From: Pyronema omphalodes
Lineage: Eukaryota; Ascomycota; Pezizomycetes; Pezizales; Pyronemataceae
Assembly: GCA_024516155.1 (NCBI GenBank)
Contig: JAJJXM010000065.1
Coordinates: 248,001 to 312,000, forward strand
Reading direction: 5' to 3'
Length of the DNA stretch: 64,000 nucleotides
In this document: one piece after another, positions 62,745 to 64,000 of the stretch
How positions within the stretch are numbered: the first letter of the stretch is position 1
Layout: each line of letters opens with the position of its first letter
The notes under the pieces: generated by a model
What the model saw: the letters and a program-made list of their open reading frames with translations, nothing else
Told to the model about the DNA's origin: nothing
Database searches by the model: none
Made by a program: the position numbers and the translations under genes

Positions 62745-63115
62745 GTCGCCGCGAAGGAGTTAGGAGGGGAGATCGAGTGAGCGATAGATTTTAAAGGGAA
62801 GAGAAGAGAGGACGAGTTCGAGCGAGTGGTTGTTGTTTTGTGGTTGTGGTGGGGTCGCGTTGTGCCTATGCCGAGGGGCGTCTTCAGGGGCCGTGATTCT
62901 CTTTCACCTCGCTTGCGCGACGAAAAAGAGCGTGCCGGGTCTGTAGAGGCTTCGGGTAGGTAAATCGAGTGCGCTATTCAAGAATCCGCTCGAAAATCTG
63001 ATGATTTCCGGGTGGTTGTTGAGATAGCTGGGGGGGGGGGTCGAACTCGGGGTGTGTTCCTGGAGGAGGAGAGGAGTGCGGTGGTTTAAGAGAGGGGGGG
63101 GGGGGGGTGGGAGGG

Positions 63116-64000
63116 GGCGAGGGGCAAAGGGTGATGAGAGATGAGAGATGAGAGATGAGATATGATGATGAAGTATGAAGTACGAAATACGAAGTAGGAA
63201 GTAGGAAGTACTGAAGACAGGATAAAGAATGAAGAACAAGATGATAGTACAAGTTATCTGGATAATATTTTATTTTCTCGACTGTTGATCTTTTTTTTTT
63301 TTTTTTTTTTCCAGATTTTCGATGTTTCGATGTTTTTTGATTCTATGATTCTTTGATCACAGCTTTCTATATTCTTTTACCAGGCTGCTGCACGGCTTGG
63401 GAAATTTATGATATATAATTAAATCAATCAAGTTTCGGTTACGGTTATGGTTATGGTGCTTTGGTGTTGGTTGTTAAGTGATGGTTGTTGAATGAAGTGT
63501 GGATTGTGGAATAAGAATGAGAGTGGAAATTTGATAGGTTTCTTACTCATACATCCACCACTCCTGTATCCACTATGTACTCCTATACATACCTATCTAC
63601 CCCTATCAAAAAATCAAGAAATACCCAGGAAGATGTGGGTGTTTGGAAGATATGTCATATGTTACATATCCCGTACCCGTACCTATACCATTTCTCTCTC
63701 TCTCTCTCTCTCTCTCTTTTCTCTTTTTTTTTTCTTCTCTCTCTTTTCTTTGCGAAGTAAACCAAGCAATGAATCCGGACCATCCCCCGACCCCGACCCC
63801 AGTTTAAAGTTACAAATCCTCCAGTCCTCTGATTCAGTATACTTCAATAGGGCTACAAGATGCAAAAACTATAATCCGTAATTTTATAATCCGTAATTTT
63901 ATAATCCGTAATTTATAATCCGTAATTTATAATCCGTAATCGTCAGCTATCTATATATACAGCTATCTATATACAGCTATCTATATACAGCTATCTATAT
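63116..64000. other. Right end: simple repeats, no gene
   Basis: GATGAGA repeats (about 63133-63160), GAAGTA/GGAAGTA units (about 63170-63215), a T run (about 63291-63310), TC units (63692-63718), a roughly 17-bp repeat built on ATAATCCGTAATTT (about 63870-63940) and a 15-bp AGCTATCTATATAC array running off the window (63946-64000). No coding frame is supported. Confidence 0.7.
63946..64000. repeat. 15-bp tandem array cut by the window edge
   Basis: Units of CAGCTATCTATATA with slight length variation repeat about four times and continue to the last base, so the full length is unknown. Confidence 0.85.

Larger units (their letters stand above)
56924..63115 (-). mobile_element. Tad-like non-LTR retrotransposon (LINE) with RNase H
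   Basis: An element of about 6.2 kb on the minus strand. From its 5' end it has a G/C-rich 5' UTR (about 63115-62745, outer limit uncertain), ORF1 with zinc knuckles (62744-60956, one frameshift), ORF2 with endonuclease, reverse transcriptase and RNase H (60963-56971, intact), and a 3' poly(A) of 49 nt (plus-strand T run 56924-56972). ORF order, APE endonuclease and RNase H fit the Tad/I-like group of fungal LINEs. I could not find a clear target-site duplication. The intact 1,330-codon ORF2 and long tail imply recent insertion and no RIP-type mutation. Confidence 0.93.

Noticed and set aside
56924..63115. LTR retrotransposon interpretation of the reverse-transcriptase element
   Set aside because: No long terminal repeats, integrase or protease; the endonuclease-RT-RNase H order and poly(A) tail fit a non-LTR element.

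Overview
The window looks like a low-gene-density stretch of a filamentous ascomycete (Pezizomycotina) nuclear genome. The evidence is short introns (mostly 48-120 nt) with GTAAGT/GTATGT donors, CTAAC-type branch sites and YAG acceptors, and the gene set itself: a Cdc12/AspC-type septin, a fungal questin-oxidase-like protein and a Tad-like LINE with an RNase H domain. I cannot fix the class. There is no bacterial, plasmid or CRISPR signal.

Layout. Positions 1-6615 hold one F-box/ankyrin gene (minus strand) in repeat-rich DNA. Positions 6616-11909 encode a KDM5/Lid2-type histone demethylase (plus). Next come a questin-oxidase-like gene (13844-15574, minus), the histone chaperone Hat2/RbAp48 (17075-18629, minus) and, divergent from it, the 5'-3' exoribonuclease Xrn1 (19281-23905, plus). 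A 492-bp MITE-like element with 95-bp terminal inverted repeats lies at 24672-25163. Positions 25.2-34.3 kb are almost gene-free and full of micro- and minisatellites, with one small GPI-anchored secreted protein gene (28591-29075). From 34.3 to 44.6 kb housekeeping genes are dense: PQ-loop transporter, WDR83/MORG1, septin Cdc12, PWP2/UTP1 (divergent from the septin) and SDHC. After a 2.7-kb gap come Cyk3 (47291-50960, minus), an AIG2-like gamma-glutamylcyclotransferase (51665-52392, plus) and a HID1-like gene (53166-56568, plus). A nearly intact Tad-like non-LTR retrotransposon (about 56924-63115, minus) lies convergent with HID1. The window ends in simple repeats.

The genes form no single pathway. 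Two themes recur: chromatin (Lid2, Hat2) and septum or cytokinesis (Cdc12, Cyk3). Others serve RNA decay, ribosome biogenesis, respiration and secretory traffic. The questin-oxidase-like gene has no polyketide-cluster neighbours here.

Exon joins were worked out by hand from splice signals, reading frame and recalled family conservation. Four introns are stop-free and divisible by three (in lid2, hat2, HID1 and cyk3), so simple ORF calling would read through them. The least certain points are the last junction of lid2, the first donor of cdc12, and the outer 5' limit of the LINE. The most interesting non-gene signals are the MITE with an iterated motif inside its inverted repeats, the LINE whose poly(A) tract abuts its ORF2 stop codon, a near-perfect 22-bp hairpin at 1435-1482, and an unusual number of long poly(G)/poly(C) tracts.
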